From positions 1 through 64,000 of the forward strand of contig CANREB010000002.1 of NCBI GenBank assembly GCA_947629525.1: DNA of 64,000 bases. The letters are read 5' to 3'. Source of the stretch: an uncultured Lachnospiraceae bacterium (lineage in GTDB: Bacteria; Bacillota; Clostridia; Lachnospirales; Lachnospiraceae). Positions 22,154-32,037 of the stretch are shown here, in pieces. The notes under the pieces were generated by a model. That model was given only the letters and a program-made list of their open reading frames with translations. It was not told the origin of the DNA and made no database searches. The position numbers and the translations under genes are program-made. How positions within the stretch are numbered: the stretch's first letter is position 1; each line of letters starts with the position of its first letter.

Positions 22154-24094
22154 TCACACTATGCGCTTGAATTTTTTCTCTATCTCATACTTTGACATCG
22201 ATATGATAGTTGGTCTTCCATGAGAACAGTTATATGGATTGTCAAGTTCAAGAAGCTGTTCAATGAGCGCATCCATCTCCTCATATGTAAGCGGGTTGTT
22301 TCCCTTTACAGCCGCTTTGCATGCCATCGAGGCTATTTTTTCTCTTATGATATTCGGGACGCCCTTTATAGGGCTTTCCGACATCTGTGTCAATATTTCT
22401 TCAAACAATTCCCTGATATTATAATTGAACAGGTCAAGCGGCACTCCGCGTACAGCGTAAGAATTTGCGCCGAAATCTTCTATGATAAATCCCAGTTCTT
22501 CAAAGTACTGCATATATCCGCTTATAATATCAGCCTCACGCGGCGTAACGTTTATGACTGCGGGCGGCGTGAGCGTCTGTGTATAGATCTCATTATTCTG
22601 TACCTTTTTGAGTATCTGCTCATATTTGACTTTCTCATGCGCCGCATGCTGGTCTATTATCAGAAGCTTGTCGCGGTACTCGATTATCCAATATGTGTCA
22701 AACACCTGCCCCACTATGCGGTATTCCTGCTTTGCCTCGCGCGTAAGCAGTTTCTCGTCAAAAAAGTTTAACTGCTCGGGCTTTTCTATTATTACCTGTT
22801 CACTCGCTTTTATAACGTTTTTTACAGGCGCTTCATGCGCGGCTTCCCCTCCGATTATCCTGTTTGTGACAGACGGATTTTTGCCGTGATGCCTGTTGTC
22901 AACAAAAAATCCCGAAGAAGGCGCACCGTAATTGTGGTCTTCCTTAAGCATATTTATAAAGTTCATGCCTGCGTTGACTGCGTCGCTTGTGTTGACTGTT
23001 TTGGTCATCCTGCGTTCTTTTTCAAACGGCTCGGGTGCAGGCGCTTTCTTTTCATCATCCTGCTTTTTCTTTTGTCCGGAATTTAGTCCGGCTTCGGGTA
23101 TCATTTCCTGTTGTGACAAAAAAAGCGAAATGTTTTCGGATATGAATTTGTACAACTGAGTCTGTTCCGAGAAGCGCACTTCCATCTTGGCGGGATGTAC
23201 GTTGATATCTACCTTGTCGGGCGGCATCATAATGTGTAAAGCGCAGAAAGGATACCTGTGCTGCATCATATAAGACTGATATCCCTCCTCGAGCGCCTTT
23301 GATATTATTTTGCTCTTTATATATCTGTTATTGACAAAGTAATTTTCAAAATTGCGGTTAGCGCGGTTAAGCACGGGCTTGCCAAGAAAGCCTTCAAGCG
23401 TATATTCCCCGTCGGATATTTTTATCTCTGTCATCTCATTGGCGACATCTCTGCCGAATATCCTGTAGATTATAGCGCGCATATCGCCGTCGCCGTTCGT
23501 AAAGAATTTAGTCTGTCCGTTTATCATATACTTAAAAGATATCTCAGGACGCGCAAGAGCCATGTGTTCAAGCAGATCGGTCACATAGCTGCCCTCCGTC
23601 ATCGCCGTCTTTAAAAATTTGCGTCTTGCGGGCGTATTGAAAAACAGGTTGCGCACTATTATCGTAGTGCCGTCGGGCGTGCCGACTTCCTCATATGCCG
23701 TCTCATGCGCTCCCTCAAGGCAATAGCGTATGCCTGTCATATCGTCCTTTGTCTTTGTTATTATCTCAACCCGTGATACGGCGGCTATGCTGGAGAGCGC
23801 CTCGCCTCGAAACCCCATGCTTTTCAGGCTTAAAAGATCCGATACATCGTTTATCTTGCTTGTCGCATGGCGCAGGAAAGCATTCTTCACCTGTGATTTT
23901 TCAATACCGCTTCCGTCGTCCGTGACACGTATAAACTCAATGCCGCCTTCTTTGATCTCGACGGTGATCGCTCTCGCCCCCGAATCCATTGCGTTTTCAA
24001 CAAGCTCCTTTACCACGCTTGAAGGGCGTTCGACCACCTCTCCCGCCGCTATCTTATCAATAGTGCTGTCGTCAAGTACATGTATTGCTGCCAT
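22154..24094 (-). CDS. mutL: DNA mismatch repair protein MutL
   Basis: A 646-residue GHKL ATPase/endonuclease that couples mismatch recognition to strand cutting. ATP-site motifs ENAMDSGA, DDGSGI and GFRGEALSSIAAVS are in the first 105 residues. The C-terminal half carries DQHAAHEKVKYE, the endonuclease metal motif, so this is the nicking type found in species lacking MutH. A poorly conserved linker (about 335-440) joins the two. It follows mutS by 49 bases. Confidence 0.95.
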   Translation of the reverse strand: MAAIHVLDDSTIDKIAAGEVVERPSSVVKELVENAMDSGARAITVEIKEGGIEFIRVTDDGSGIEKSQVKNAFLRHATSKINDVSDLLSLKSMGFRGEALSSIAAVSRVEIITKTKDDMTGIRYCLEGAHETAYEEVGTPDGTTIIVRNLFFNTPARRKFLKTAMTEGSYVTDLLEHMALARPEISFKYMINGQTKFFTNGDGDMRAIIYRIFGRDVANEMTEIKISDGEYTLEGFLGKPVLNRANRNFENYFVNNRYIKSKIISKALEEGYQSYMMQHRYPFCALHIMMPPDKVDINVHPAKMEVRFSEQTQLYKFISENISLFLSQQEMIPEAGLNSGQKKKQDDEKKAPAPEPFEKERRMTKTVNTSDAVNAGMNFINMLKEDHNYGAPSSGFFVDNRHHGKNPSVTNRIIGGEAAHEAPVKNVIKASEQVIIEKPEQLNFFDEKLLTREAKQEYRIVGQVFDTYWIIEYRDKLLIIDQHAAHEKVKYEQILKKVQNNEIYTQTLTPPAVINVTPREADIISGYMQYFEELGFIIEDFGANSYAVRGVPLDLFNYNIRELFEEILTQMSESPIKGVPNIIREKIASMACKAAVKGNNPLTYEEMDALIEQLLELDNPYNCSHGRPTIISMSKYEIEKKFKRIV

Positions 24095-24143
24095 ATCTTA
24101 AATACTCCTGTCCGTATTTTGATATCATATCATAGTCTCATAG

Positions 24144-26795
24144 TCACAACGAAAATCTGTTTTTGACTTTGTTCTGCAGTCTGTATAATGTGTTAAGCGC
24201 ATCGAGAGGCGTGAGGTTTGAGATATCGATCTCCCGCAGCTCGTTGATTATATCCTCGTCGCTTACGGTATCAAGCAGTGACATCTGCCCCATATCCACA
24301 TCATCGTAATGTTTGGGCTTCTTTCTGTCCGTCTTAAGATTGACTGATATGCTCTGAACCTTTTCGGTTATATCATTATCGCTTAACTGCTCCGCTATCT
24401 CCTTTGCGCGGTCGATCACCATATCGGGCACGCCTGCAAGTTTAGCTACCTGAATACCATAGCTTCTGTCCGCCCCTCCCTTGATGATCTTTCTCAAAAA
24501 CACAATATCGTCGCCTTTTTCTTTTACGGCGATACAGTAATTATTGACATTGTTCATCTTGCCTTCAAGTTCCGTAAGTTCATGATAGTGCGTCGCAAAA
24601 AGGGTCTTGGCGCCAAGCAGTTTTTTGTTGCTTATATGCTCGATGACCGCCCACGCTATACTAAGCCCGTCAAAAGTCGATGTACCGCGTCCTATCTCGT
24701 CAAGCACAAGAAGACTCTTCGATGTGGCGTTGCGCAGTATATTCGCGACTTCGTTCATCTCGACCATGAACGTACTTTGCCCGCTTGCCAGATCGTCCGA
24801 TGCGCCCACACGCGTAAAAATACGGTCAACTACGCCTATATTGGCGCTTTTTGCAGGTACAAAGCTTCCAAGCTGCGCCATCAGGACTATAAGCGCGGAT
24901 TGCCGCATATATGTAGACTTGCCCGCCATATTAGGTCCTGTTATTATCGATATGCAGCGGCTTGCATTATCCAAAAACGTGTCATTGGCTACAAACATAT
25001 CGTTATCTATCATTTTCTCAACTACAGGATGGCGTCCGTCTTTAATATCTATAACGCCTTTGTCATTTAAAGAGGGTCTGACATAATGGTTCTGTTCCGC
25101 TACAAGCGAGAGCGACGCAAACACATCAAGCTGCGCGACTGCCTTTGCTGTCGTCTGTATGCGTTCAAGCTGATTTGCTATATCGTCTCTTATCCTGCAG
25201 AAAATATCATACTCTAACGCATTAAGCTTGTCCTCGGCGTTAAGTATGGTGTCCTCAAGTTCTTTAAGCTTAGGCGTCGTATATCGCTCGGCATTTACAA
25301 GCGTCTGCTTTCTCACATAATCGTCAGGCACAAGATTTTTGAATGAATTGGTGACTTCAAAATAGTAACCGAACACTTTGTTATATTTTATCTTCAGGTT
25401 TTTGATGCCTGTGCGTTCCCTGTCCTCTTCCTCAAGCTTCGCAAGCCAGTTCCTGCCCTCGGTCTTTGCCGTTCTCAACCTGTCGATATCAGCGTCAAAT
25501 CCCTCTTTTATAATGCCGCCTTCACGTATCAGAAGAGGCGGCTCGTCACATATCGCACTCCTTATCAGGCTGTATAAATCTTCAAGCGGGTCTATCCTGC
25601 TGTCTATATCTCTTAAGATTTTGGCGTCCATCTCGCCCAAAACCGTTTTGATATGGGGAAGCATCTCCATTGAGTTGGCAAACGCGATCAGATCCCTCGG
25701 ATTTGCCGACTTATAACTTACTTTTCCAAGCAGACGCTCCATATCGTATATAGGGTTAAGATATTCCCTTATCTCATCCCTTGAGACTGTGTTCAGGCAT
25801 AGCTGCTCTACCGTATCAAGCCTGTCGTTTATCTCGTCTATATCTACGAGCGGCTGTTCAATATCGTTTCTTAACTGCCTTGCGCCCATTGCTGTCTTTG
25901 TTTTGTCAAGCACCCACAAAAGCGAACCTCTTTTCTGCTTTTCACGCAGTGTTTCCGTAAGTTCAAGGTTCCTCCTCGTTGAGCTGTCAAGAAGCATAAA
26001 ACGGCTTGCAAGATACGGCGTGATATGCGTGATATGCGTAAGCTCCGTCTTCTGTGTCTCAAGCAGGTATCTCATCATTGCCCCCGACGATATCATACCC
26101 GTGGGAAAATCGTCAAGCCCCAGTCCTTTAAGCGTATTTACCTTGAAATGCTCCATAAGGCATTTCCTGCAGCCGTCATCGTCAAAATACCACGGTTCCA
26201 GTGAATATATAGTTATTTTCAGGCGGTTTTTGAGGTCGTCCACATCAAAACCGCTCATCAGAAAAGCATCGTTGCATATGATCTCTGTCGGCATATATTT
26301 ATACAGTTCATCGGTAAGCTTTGCAAGCGAGTCAACCTCTGTCATATAAAAATCACCCGTAGTCACATCGGCAACCGATATTCCCGTTTTGTTCTGAAAA
26401 TGGGCTATGCACATAATATAATTGTTTTTAGAGTCCTCAAGCGACTGGATATTTAAATTGGTACCCGGCGTAACTATACGCGTGACATCGCGCTTGACAA
26501 GCCCTTTGGCAAGCTTCGGATCCTCAAGCTGTTCGCATATCGCCACCTTATATCCTTTTGAAACAAGCCTTGTCAGGTAATTGTCAACCGCATGATAAGG
26601 CACTCCGCACATGGGGGCGCGCTCTTTAAGTCCGCAGTCTTTGCCTGTAAGCGTCAGTTCCAACTCCTTTGAGACAGTCTTCGCATCGTCAAAAAACATC
26701 TCATAAAAATCACCGAGTCTGTAAAAAAGTATGCAGTCGCTATATTGTTTTTTTGTTTCCAGATACTGCGCCATCATCGGTGTTAAACCTGCCAT
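24144..26795 (-). CDS. mutS: DNA mismatch repair protein MutS
   Basis: An 883-residue mismatch sensor. N-terminal GDFYEMF holds the Phe-x-Glu that reads mismatches; the ATPase end has GPNMAGKSTYMRQ (Walker A), LLVLDEIGRGTSTFDG (Walker B) and LFATHYHEL. Start: ATG at 26795 with AAGG nine bases ahead; a TTG at 26840 would add 15 residues but has no ribosome site, and MAGLTPMM fits the family start. It heads the mutS-mutL-miaA unit and is divergent from trkA across about 195 bases. Confidence 0.95.
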   Translation of the reverse strand: MAGLTPMMAQYLETKKQYSDCILFYRLGDFYEMFFDDAKTVSKELELTLTGKDCGLKERAPMCGVPYHAVDNYLTRLVSKGYKVAICEQLEDPKLAKGLVKRDVTRIVTPGTNLNIQSLEDSKNNYIMCIAHFQNKTGISVADVTTGDFYMTEVDSLAKLTDELYKYMPTEIICNDAFLMSGFDVDDLKNRLKITIYSLEPWYFDDDGCRKCLMEHFKVNTLKGLGLDDFPTGMISSGAMMRYLLETQKTELTHITHITPYLASRFMLLDSSTRRNLELTETLREKQKRGSLLWVLDKTKTAMGARQLRNDIEQPLVDIDEINDRLDTVEQLCLNTVSRDEIREYLNPIYDMERLLGKVSYKSANPRDLIAFANSMEMLPHIKTVLGEMDAKILRDIDSRIDPLEDLYSLIRSAICDEPPLLIREGGIIKEGFDADIDRLRTAKTEGRNWLAKLEEEDRERTGIKNLKIKYNKVFGYYFEVTNSFKNLVPDDYVRKQTLVNAERYTTPKLKELEDTILNAEDKLNALEYDIFCRIRDDIANQLERIQTTAKAVAQLDVFASLSLVAEQNHYVRPSLNDKGVIDIKDGRHPVVEKMIDNDMFVANDTFLDNASRCISIITGPNMAGKSTYMRQSALIVLMAQLGSFVPAKSANIGVVDRIFTRVGASDDLASGQSTFMVEMNEVANILRNATSKSLLVLDEIGRGTSTFDGLSIAWAVIEHISNKKLLGAKTLFATHYHELTELEGKMNNVNNYCIAVKEKGDDIVFLRKIIKGGADRSYGIQVAKLAGVPDMVIDRAKEIAEQLSDNDITEKVQSISVNLKTDRKKPKHYDDVDMGQMSLLDTVSDEDIINELREIDISNLTPLDALNTLYRLQNKVKNRFSL

Positions 26796-26941
26796 CACGG
26801 TAAACCTTGCCTTTCTGTTTTTATCACGATTAATCTTCAATATTTTAGCACAAATGCCAAAAAATTCAAAGGGTACTTTTCTAAATTATCTATTAATCTT
26901 TATTTTTCATGCATTTTCTCCACAAAATAGGATTTATGTGT

Positions 26942-26947
26942 TATAAT
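26942..26947 (+). promoter_or_regulatory. Extended -10 promoter of trkA-trkH
   Basis: TATAAT preceded by TGT gives an extended -10 (TGnTATAAT), about 43 bases before the trkA start; no good -35 hexamer is visible. It is the only plus-strand protein-gene promoter expected in this part of the window. Confidence 0.55.
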
Positions 26948-26990
26948 GTTCACATTAATATAAAAGTTCTGTTGAAGGAGCGCATTGAAA

Positions 26991-28349
26991 ATGGATATAA
27001 TTATCGTAGGCTGCGGCAAAGTAGGTCATACGCTTGTGGAACAGCTGAGCAGTGAAGATCACAATATCGTCGTCATCGACGAAAACCCCAACAAGATACA
27101 ATATCTTACCGAAAAGTTTGATGTTATCAGCATCGTCGGCAACGGCATCAACCATGAGACCCTTATCGATGCCGGCATAGAGACTGCCGATCTGCTTATC
27201 GCGGTAACAGGCGATGATGAGAAAAACCTCCTGTGCTGCGTTGTTGCCAAAAAAACAGGACACTGCAACACTATTGCACGTGTGCGCAATCCTATCTATA
27301 ACGGTGAGATCGATTTTTTAAAAAAAGAATTTGGTCTTGCTATGATCATCAATCCCGAACAGACGGCGGCAAGCGAGATATCAAGGATTTTCCAGTTTCC
27401 TGCCGCTATCCGCGTCGATTCATTTGCCAAAGGACATGTAGAGCTTCTGCATTTTAAGATAGATGCCGGCTCGCCGCTTGTCGGCTTAAAGCTGCTCAAT
27501 CTTCATTCGTCTTTCCATACAAATGTACTTGTATGTACTGTGATACGCGGCGATGAAGTGATAATCCCTAACGGCGCTTTTGAATTTAAAGAAAACGATA
27601 TCGTCTCGATCGCTTCACAGCGCCACAATGCCATCAGTTTTTTCAGAAAAATCGGCATTATGAAGACAAAAGTCGGCAACGCTATCCTAGCAGGCGGCGG
27701 CAAAATATCATATTATCTTGCACGCACGCTGCTGCAGTCAGGCATACGCGTAACGATTATCGATATAAGCCATGACAGATGCGACCACCTATGCTCTCTG
27801 CTTCCCGAAGCTACCATTATCTGCGGCGATGCTACAGATCAGGATCTTCTGTCACAAGAGGGGCTTGAGAACGCTCAGGGATTTGCCGCGCTTACCGGAC
27901 TTGATGAAGAGAATATCCTGCTTTCTCTGTACGCAAACAAGGTGTCAAAGGCAAAAACGGTGACTAAGATAAACCGTATCACTTTCAGCTCCGTTATAAA
28001 CGAGCTTGACCTTGGCAGCACTATTTACCCGCGCATTATCACAGCGGATTACATACTTAAATATGTGCGTTCAATGAATAATTCCAAAGACAGCAATGTG
28101 GAAACTTTGTATAAGATGGCAAACGGCAAAGCCGAAGCGCTTGAATTTATCATAAAAGCGGACTCAGAGATCACAGGCACTCCTCTTCAAAATCTGCATT
28201 TCCGTCCTAATACTCTGATCTGCTGCATATACCGTGGCGGACAGGTAATTCTCCCAAGCGGACAGGACATCATCCAAAGGGGCGATTCCGTGCTTGTGGT
28301 AATATCAGGCTACCGTATCTCTGACATTCTTGAAACTTTGGGGGATTAA
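26991..28349 (+). CDS. trkA: Trk potassium uptake regulatory subunit TrkA
   Basis: A 452-residue cytoplasmic gating subunit of the Trk/Ktr K+ channel. Two Rossmann NAD/nucleotide-binding halves are visible: MDIIIVGCGKVGHTLVEQL with GNGINHETLIDAGIETADLLIAVTGDDE, and NAILAGGGKISYYLARTLL with IICGDATDQDLLSQEGLENAQGFAALTGLDEEN. Each is followed by an RCK_C domain. ATG 26991 is preferred to the TTG six bases earlier because AAGGAG is 10 bases ahead of it. Five bases separate it from trkH. Confidence 0.94.
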   Translation: MDIIIVGCGKVGHTLVEQLSSEDHNIVVIDENPNKIQYLTEKFDVISIVGNGINHETLIDAGIETADLLIAVTGDDEKNLLCCVVAKKTGHCNTIARVRNPIYNGEIDFLKKEFGLAMIINPEQTAASEISRIFQFPAAIRVDSFAKGHVELLHFKIDAGSPLVGLKLLNLHSSFHTNVLVCTVIRGDEVIIPNGAFEFKENDIVSIASQRHNAISFFRKIGIMKTKVGNAILAGGGKISYYLARTLLQSGIRVTIIDISHDRCDHLCSLLPEATIICGDATDQDLLSQEGLENAQGFAALTGLDEENILLSLYANKVSKAKTVTKINRITFSSVINELDLGSTIYPRIITADYILKYVRSMNNSKDSNVETLYKMANGKAEALEFIIKADSEITGTPLQNLHFRPNTLICCIYRGGQVILPSGQDIIQRGDSVLVVISGYRISDILETLGD

Positions 28350-28354
28350 GTAAT

Positions 28355-29794
28355 ATGAATTATTCAATAGTCCTTTACATACTTGGTTTTATTCTGAAAT
28401 TTGAGGGTGCTTTTTTACTGCTCCCCGCATTAGTCGGACTTATATACCGTGAGAATGAGGGTTTTGCCTATATTATAATTGCCGCCGTATGTTTCCTGAC
28501 AGGTTTTATCCTGAACCTCAAAAAACCTGCGTCGCGTAGTCTTTATACTCGTGAAGGCTTCGTGACTGTGGCTTTCAGTTGGATCGTCATGAGTATATTC
28601 GGTGCTCTTCCGTTTGTCATATCAGGTGATATTCCGTCATATATCGACGCGCTGTTTGAGACGATATCGGGTTTTACCACAACAGGCTCAAGCATTCTCA
28701 CCGATGTTGAAGTACTCTCACATGCAGGATTGTTTTGGCGAAGCTTTACCCACTGGGTCGGTGGAATGGGCGTTTTTGTGTTCATTATGGCGATACTCCC
28801 CCTTATGGGCGGCTCCACTATGAACCTGATGAAGGCAGAAAGCCCCGGTCCTTCCGTCAGCAAGCTTGTTCCGCGCGTAAAAGATACCGCAAAAATCCTC
28901 TATGGAATTTATATCGCTATCACATTCTGCGAACTTTTTCTTTTATGTATATTTGGAATGCCTCTTTTTGACGCGCTCACAACAAGCTTCGGAACTGTAG
29001 GTACAGGCGGATTTGGTATAAAGAACAGCAGTATAGCCGGATATTCACCCGCTATTCAAAATATTGTTACCGTATTTATGATATTAAGCGGCGTCAATTA
29101 CTCCGTATACTTCTGCCTGCTTTCAAAACGCGTAAAAGAAGCGTTTAAGCTTGAAGAAGTACGGTGGTATTTTTTGATAATACTTATCTGCGCGGGTATG
29201 ATCATACTTAATACGCGCAGCCTCTATCCGTCGCTTGAAGAAACTGCGCGACATGCCTTTTTTCAAGTCGGCTCAATCATTACGACAACGGGTTTTGCCA
29301 CGACTGATTTTGACCTTTGGCCGTCGTTATCAAAGACAATACTTGTAACGCTTATGTTTATCGGCGCATGTGCCGGAAGCACAGGCGGCGGCATAAAGGT
29401 ATCGCGTGTAGTCATTCTTTTTAAAACTATAAGAAAGGAACTTTCACTTGTCATCCATCCGCGCGAAGTACGCAAGATACGTATGGACTCACATGTAGTT
29501 GAACATGATACGCTGCGCTCGGTCAATGTGTTCCTTGCGATCTATTTTGTGCTTATGATCGTATCGACCCTGCTTATAAGCGTTGATGAACTTGATTTTA
29601 CCTCAAATTTTACCGCCGTCGTATCGGCAATAAACAATATCGGTCCCGGGCTTGAACTCGTGGGACCGACATGTAACTTTTCCGTATTTTCAGCTTTTTC
29701 AAAGTTTGTGCTTATGTTCGATATGCTCGCGGGAAGACTTGAGCTTTTCCCTATGATGATCTTATTAATGCCTAACACTTGGAAAAAGCGCTAG
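28355..29794 (+). CDS. trkH: Trk potassium uptake channel subunit TrkH
   Basis: A 479-residue polytopic membrane protein forming the K+ permeation path from four pseudo-repeats. Pore-loop segments such as SGFTTTGSSIL, FGTVGTGGFGI, TTTGFATTDF and NNIGPGLELVGP are seen, along with the loop CAGSTGGGIKVSRV. Length is normal. Its TAG stop (29792-29794) overlaps the miaB stop on the other strand through a CTAG palindrome, and there is no room for a terminator between the two genes. Confidence 0.95.
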   Translation: MNYSIVLYILGFILKFEGAFLLLPALVGLIYRENEGFAYIIIAAVCFLTGFILNLKKPASRSLYTREGFVTVAFSWIVMSIFGALPFVISGDIPSYIDALFETISGFTTTGSSILTDVEVLSHAGLFWRSFTHWVGGMGVFVFIMAILPLMGGSTMNLMKAESPGPSVSKLVPRVKDTAKILYGIYIAITFCELFLLCIFGMPLFDALTTSFGTVGTGGFGIKNSSIAGYSPAIQNIVTVFMILSGVNYSVYFCLLSKRVKEAFKLEEVRWYFLIILICAGMIILNTRSLYPSLEETARHAFFQVGSIITTTGFATTDFDLWPSLSKTILVTLMFIGACAGSTGGGIKVSRVVILFKTIRKELSLVIHPREVRKIRMDSHVVEHDTLRSVNVFLAIYFVLMIVSTLLISVDELDFTSNFTAVVSAINNIGPGLELVGPTCNFSVFSAFSKFVLMFDMLAGRLELFPMMILLMPNTWKKR

Positions 29795-31248
29795 ATTTTT
29801 TCACCCATATAGTAAAAACCGCAAGCCTGAGTAAGCTTTACATTTACGATTTTTCCTATAAGCCCGCTGTCACCTTTAAAATGCACTATCGTATTATTTG
29901 ACAGCCTTCCCGTGACAAGTGCATCGTCGTGCTCGTTGATCTCTTCCACAAGCACGCTGTGTACTTCGCCTGTAAGTCTGCCGATGCGGCTTCTTGCCGT
30001 TTCCTGAACGACTTTCAGAAGTCTGTCAAAGTTCTCTTTTATTTCCGCGTCACTTATGGGATTAGGCATGCCTGCGGCAGGCGTGCCTGTCCTTTTTGAA
30101 TATATGAACGTAAAAGCATTGTCGTAACCTACTTCTTTAACTACCTCTATCGTTTCATCGACATCTGCCGCCGTCTCACCCGGAAAACCTACGATTATAT
30201 CCGTCGTCAATGAAATATCAGGGATTTCACGCCTTATCTTATGCGCCAGTTCAAGATACTGTTCCTTTGTATAACAGCGGTTCATAGCCTTAAGTATACG
30301 GGTAGAACCTGCCTGAAGAGGCAGATGCAGATGGCGGCATATCTTTTTTGAGTTTTTCATGACATCTATCAGCTCGTCCGACAGATCCTTTGGATGCGAA
30401 GTCATAAAGCGTATTCTTTCAAGCCCTTCTATCTTCTCTACTTCACGCAGAAGCTGAGAAAAACTCATAGGTTCGTTGAGCGTCCTGCCATATGAATTTA
30501 CATTCTGTCCAAGCAGCATTACCTCTATGACGCCTTCCGAGACAAGCTTCTCTATCTCCCTGATTATGTCCTTGGGATCGCGGCTGCGCTCACGTCCGCG
30601 CACATACGGAACGATACAATAACTGCAATAATTATTGCATCCGTACATTATATTTACGCCTGATTTGAAAGAATACTTGCGTTTTGCGGGCAGATCCTCG
30701 ACGATTTTGTCGGTATCTTCCCATATGTCAATTATCATTCTGTCCGAACTGTACATATCGGATAAAAGCTCGGCAAATTTATATATATTATGTGTGCCAA
30801 ATATCAAGTCTACAAAGGAATAACTTTTTTTAATCTTCTCGATAACCGACGGTTCCTGCATCATACAGCCGCATAAGGCAATCTTTTTATGCGGATTCTT
30901 TTTTTTCATACCGCCCACGATGCCCAGTCTGCCGTAGACACGCTGATTGGCGTTGTCACGTACCGTACATGTATTGTAAAACACCAAATCGGCATCCTCA
31001 CTGTCAATTACCTCAAATCCGACAGCCTTTAATATGCCTGTAAGCTTTTCACTGTCCTTGGCATTCATCTGGCATCCGAAAGTCTCCCCATCGGCAGTGA
31101 GCCGCCTGCCAAGCTTTTGACTTTCAAGGTCAATTATTTCCCGTGCCTTTTTTATAAAGTAATATTGGCGCATCGGTTCATCCGCAGGCACATCCGACTT
31201 TAAATCTATCTCTTCCAATATCTGTTCAAGCTCGTCATTCCTAATCAT
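29791..31248 (-). CDS. miaB: tRNA-2-methylthio-N6-dimethylallyladenosine synthase
   Basis: A 485-residue radical-SAM methylthiotransferase that adds the 2-methylthio group to i6A37 made by MiaA. The N-terminal UPF0004 domain has GCQMNAKDSEK, NTCTVRDNA and CGCMMQ with three cluster cysteines; the radical-SAM cluster is CNNYCSYC; a TRAM domain closes the protein. An N-terminal extension of ~50 residues before the UPF0004 domain is common in Clostridia. Converges on trkH with overlapping stops. Confidence 0.95.
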   Translation of the reverse strand: MIRNDELEQILEEIDLKSDVPADEPMRQYYFIKKAREIIDLESQKLGRRLTADGETFGCQMNAKDSEKLTGILKAVGFEVIDSEDADLVFYNTCTVRDNANQRVYGRLGIVGGMKKKNPHKKIALCGCMMQEPSVIEKIKKSYSFVDLIFGTHNIYKFAELLSDMYSSDRMIIDIWEDTDKIVEDLPAKRKYSFKSGVNIMYGCNNYCSYCIVPYVRGRERSRDPKDIIREIEKLVSEGVIEVMLLGQNVNSYGRTLNEPMSFSQLLREVEKIEGLERIRFMTSHPKDLSDELIDVMKNSKKICRHLHLPLQAGSTRILKAMNRCYTKEQYLELAHKIRREIPDISLTTDIIVGFPGETAADVDETIEVVKEVGYDNAFTFIYSKRTGTPAAGMPNPISDAEIKENFDRLLKVVQETARSRIGRLTGEVHSVLVEEINEHDDALVTGRLSNNTIVHFKGDSGLIGKIVNVKLTQACGFYYMGEKI

Positions 31249-31270
31249 TTACAGCGTCTCTCCATTATCA

Positions 31271-32020
31271 TCATTCCCCTATGAGAATACCGTACAAAAT
31301 ATTATACATATCGTTTCTTGTGTCCTCATTGTTGGTGTAATTTCTTGATATCTCGGCAGCATTGGGCGCTGACGTGAGTGTCATATCGCATTTGAGCTGT
31401 CCCCACGGAAGAAGGCTCGTGTCGTTGAAATATCCTTCCCATACAGCTTTACCGTTCCAGTAATACTTGCCATACAGTCTGTTGTCATTCTTTGAGTAAT
31501 AAAATGTCATCGGCGTACCGGAATAATAAATCATAACAGGGCGTTCGTTATAATATGTATATATCTCCTTGCCGCTTGCATCAAATATTTCGGGAATACC
31601 GTCGCCCGTCACGTCAATCAGCGCAAAATTAGGGCTGTATGACTCCATAAAACCAAGCTGCATCCTGTATGCCTCAGTGACCTTGTTAAGATTTTCAAGC
31701 GCTTTCTGTTTCTCAGACTTCGGCGGATTTACCTGCGCTACCATAAACGGTCCCGGGATATAATATGTTCCGCCTATATCAACGCGGTAAAAGCCATTAT
31801 CCGTTATGCCCGTCACACGCACATTCACAAAGCGGTCAAGAACCACAACAATATTTGAAAATACATCCGGCACAGCGTATACAGGCGTTCCCGATGTGGA
31901 ATAAAGCTCTATGCTTATGGGCGTGACATTTATCGCGTATGCCTTTGAAGGCTTATCGACTGCCGCGATTACCGCAAACGCCGCTACCAGCGCTAACAAC
32001 AACTTGATTTTCTTCTTCAT
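31271..32020 (-). CDS. Predicted secreted protein, possibly SH3-like and calcium-binding
   Basis: About 249 residues with a cleavable signal peptide (KKKIKLLLALVAAFAVIAAV then SKAYA). The region after the signal has the spaced strands of a bacterial SH3-like repeat (GTPVYAVPDVFSNIVVVLD, NGFYRVDIGGTYYI). Later, DVTGDGIPEIF resembles the Asp-x-Thr-Gly-Asp-Gly loops of VCBS/FG-GAP-type repeats, which bind calcium. ATG 32020 with GGAGGAAAATATC. I cannot assign a function; it sits between miaB and proA without an obvious link to either. Confidence 0.65.
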   Translation of the reverse strand: MKKKIKLLLALVAAFAVIAAVDKPSKAYAINVTPISIELYSTSGTPVYAVPDVFSNIVVVLDRFVNVRVTGITDNGFYRVDIGGTYYIPGPFMVAQVNPPKSEKQKALENLNKVTEAYRMQLGFMESYSPNFALIDVTGDGIPEIFDASGKEIYTYYNERPVMIYYSGTPMTFYYSKNDNRLYGKYYWNGKAVWEGYFNDTSLLPWGQLKCDMTLTSAPNAAEISRNYTNNEDTRNDMYNILYGILIGE

Positions 32021-32037
32021 GATATTTTCCTCCATTC

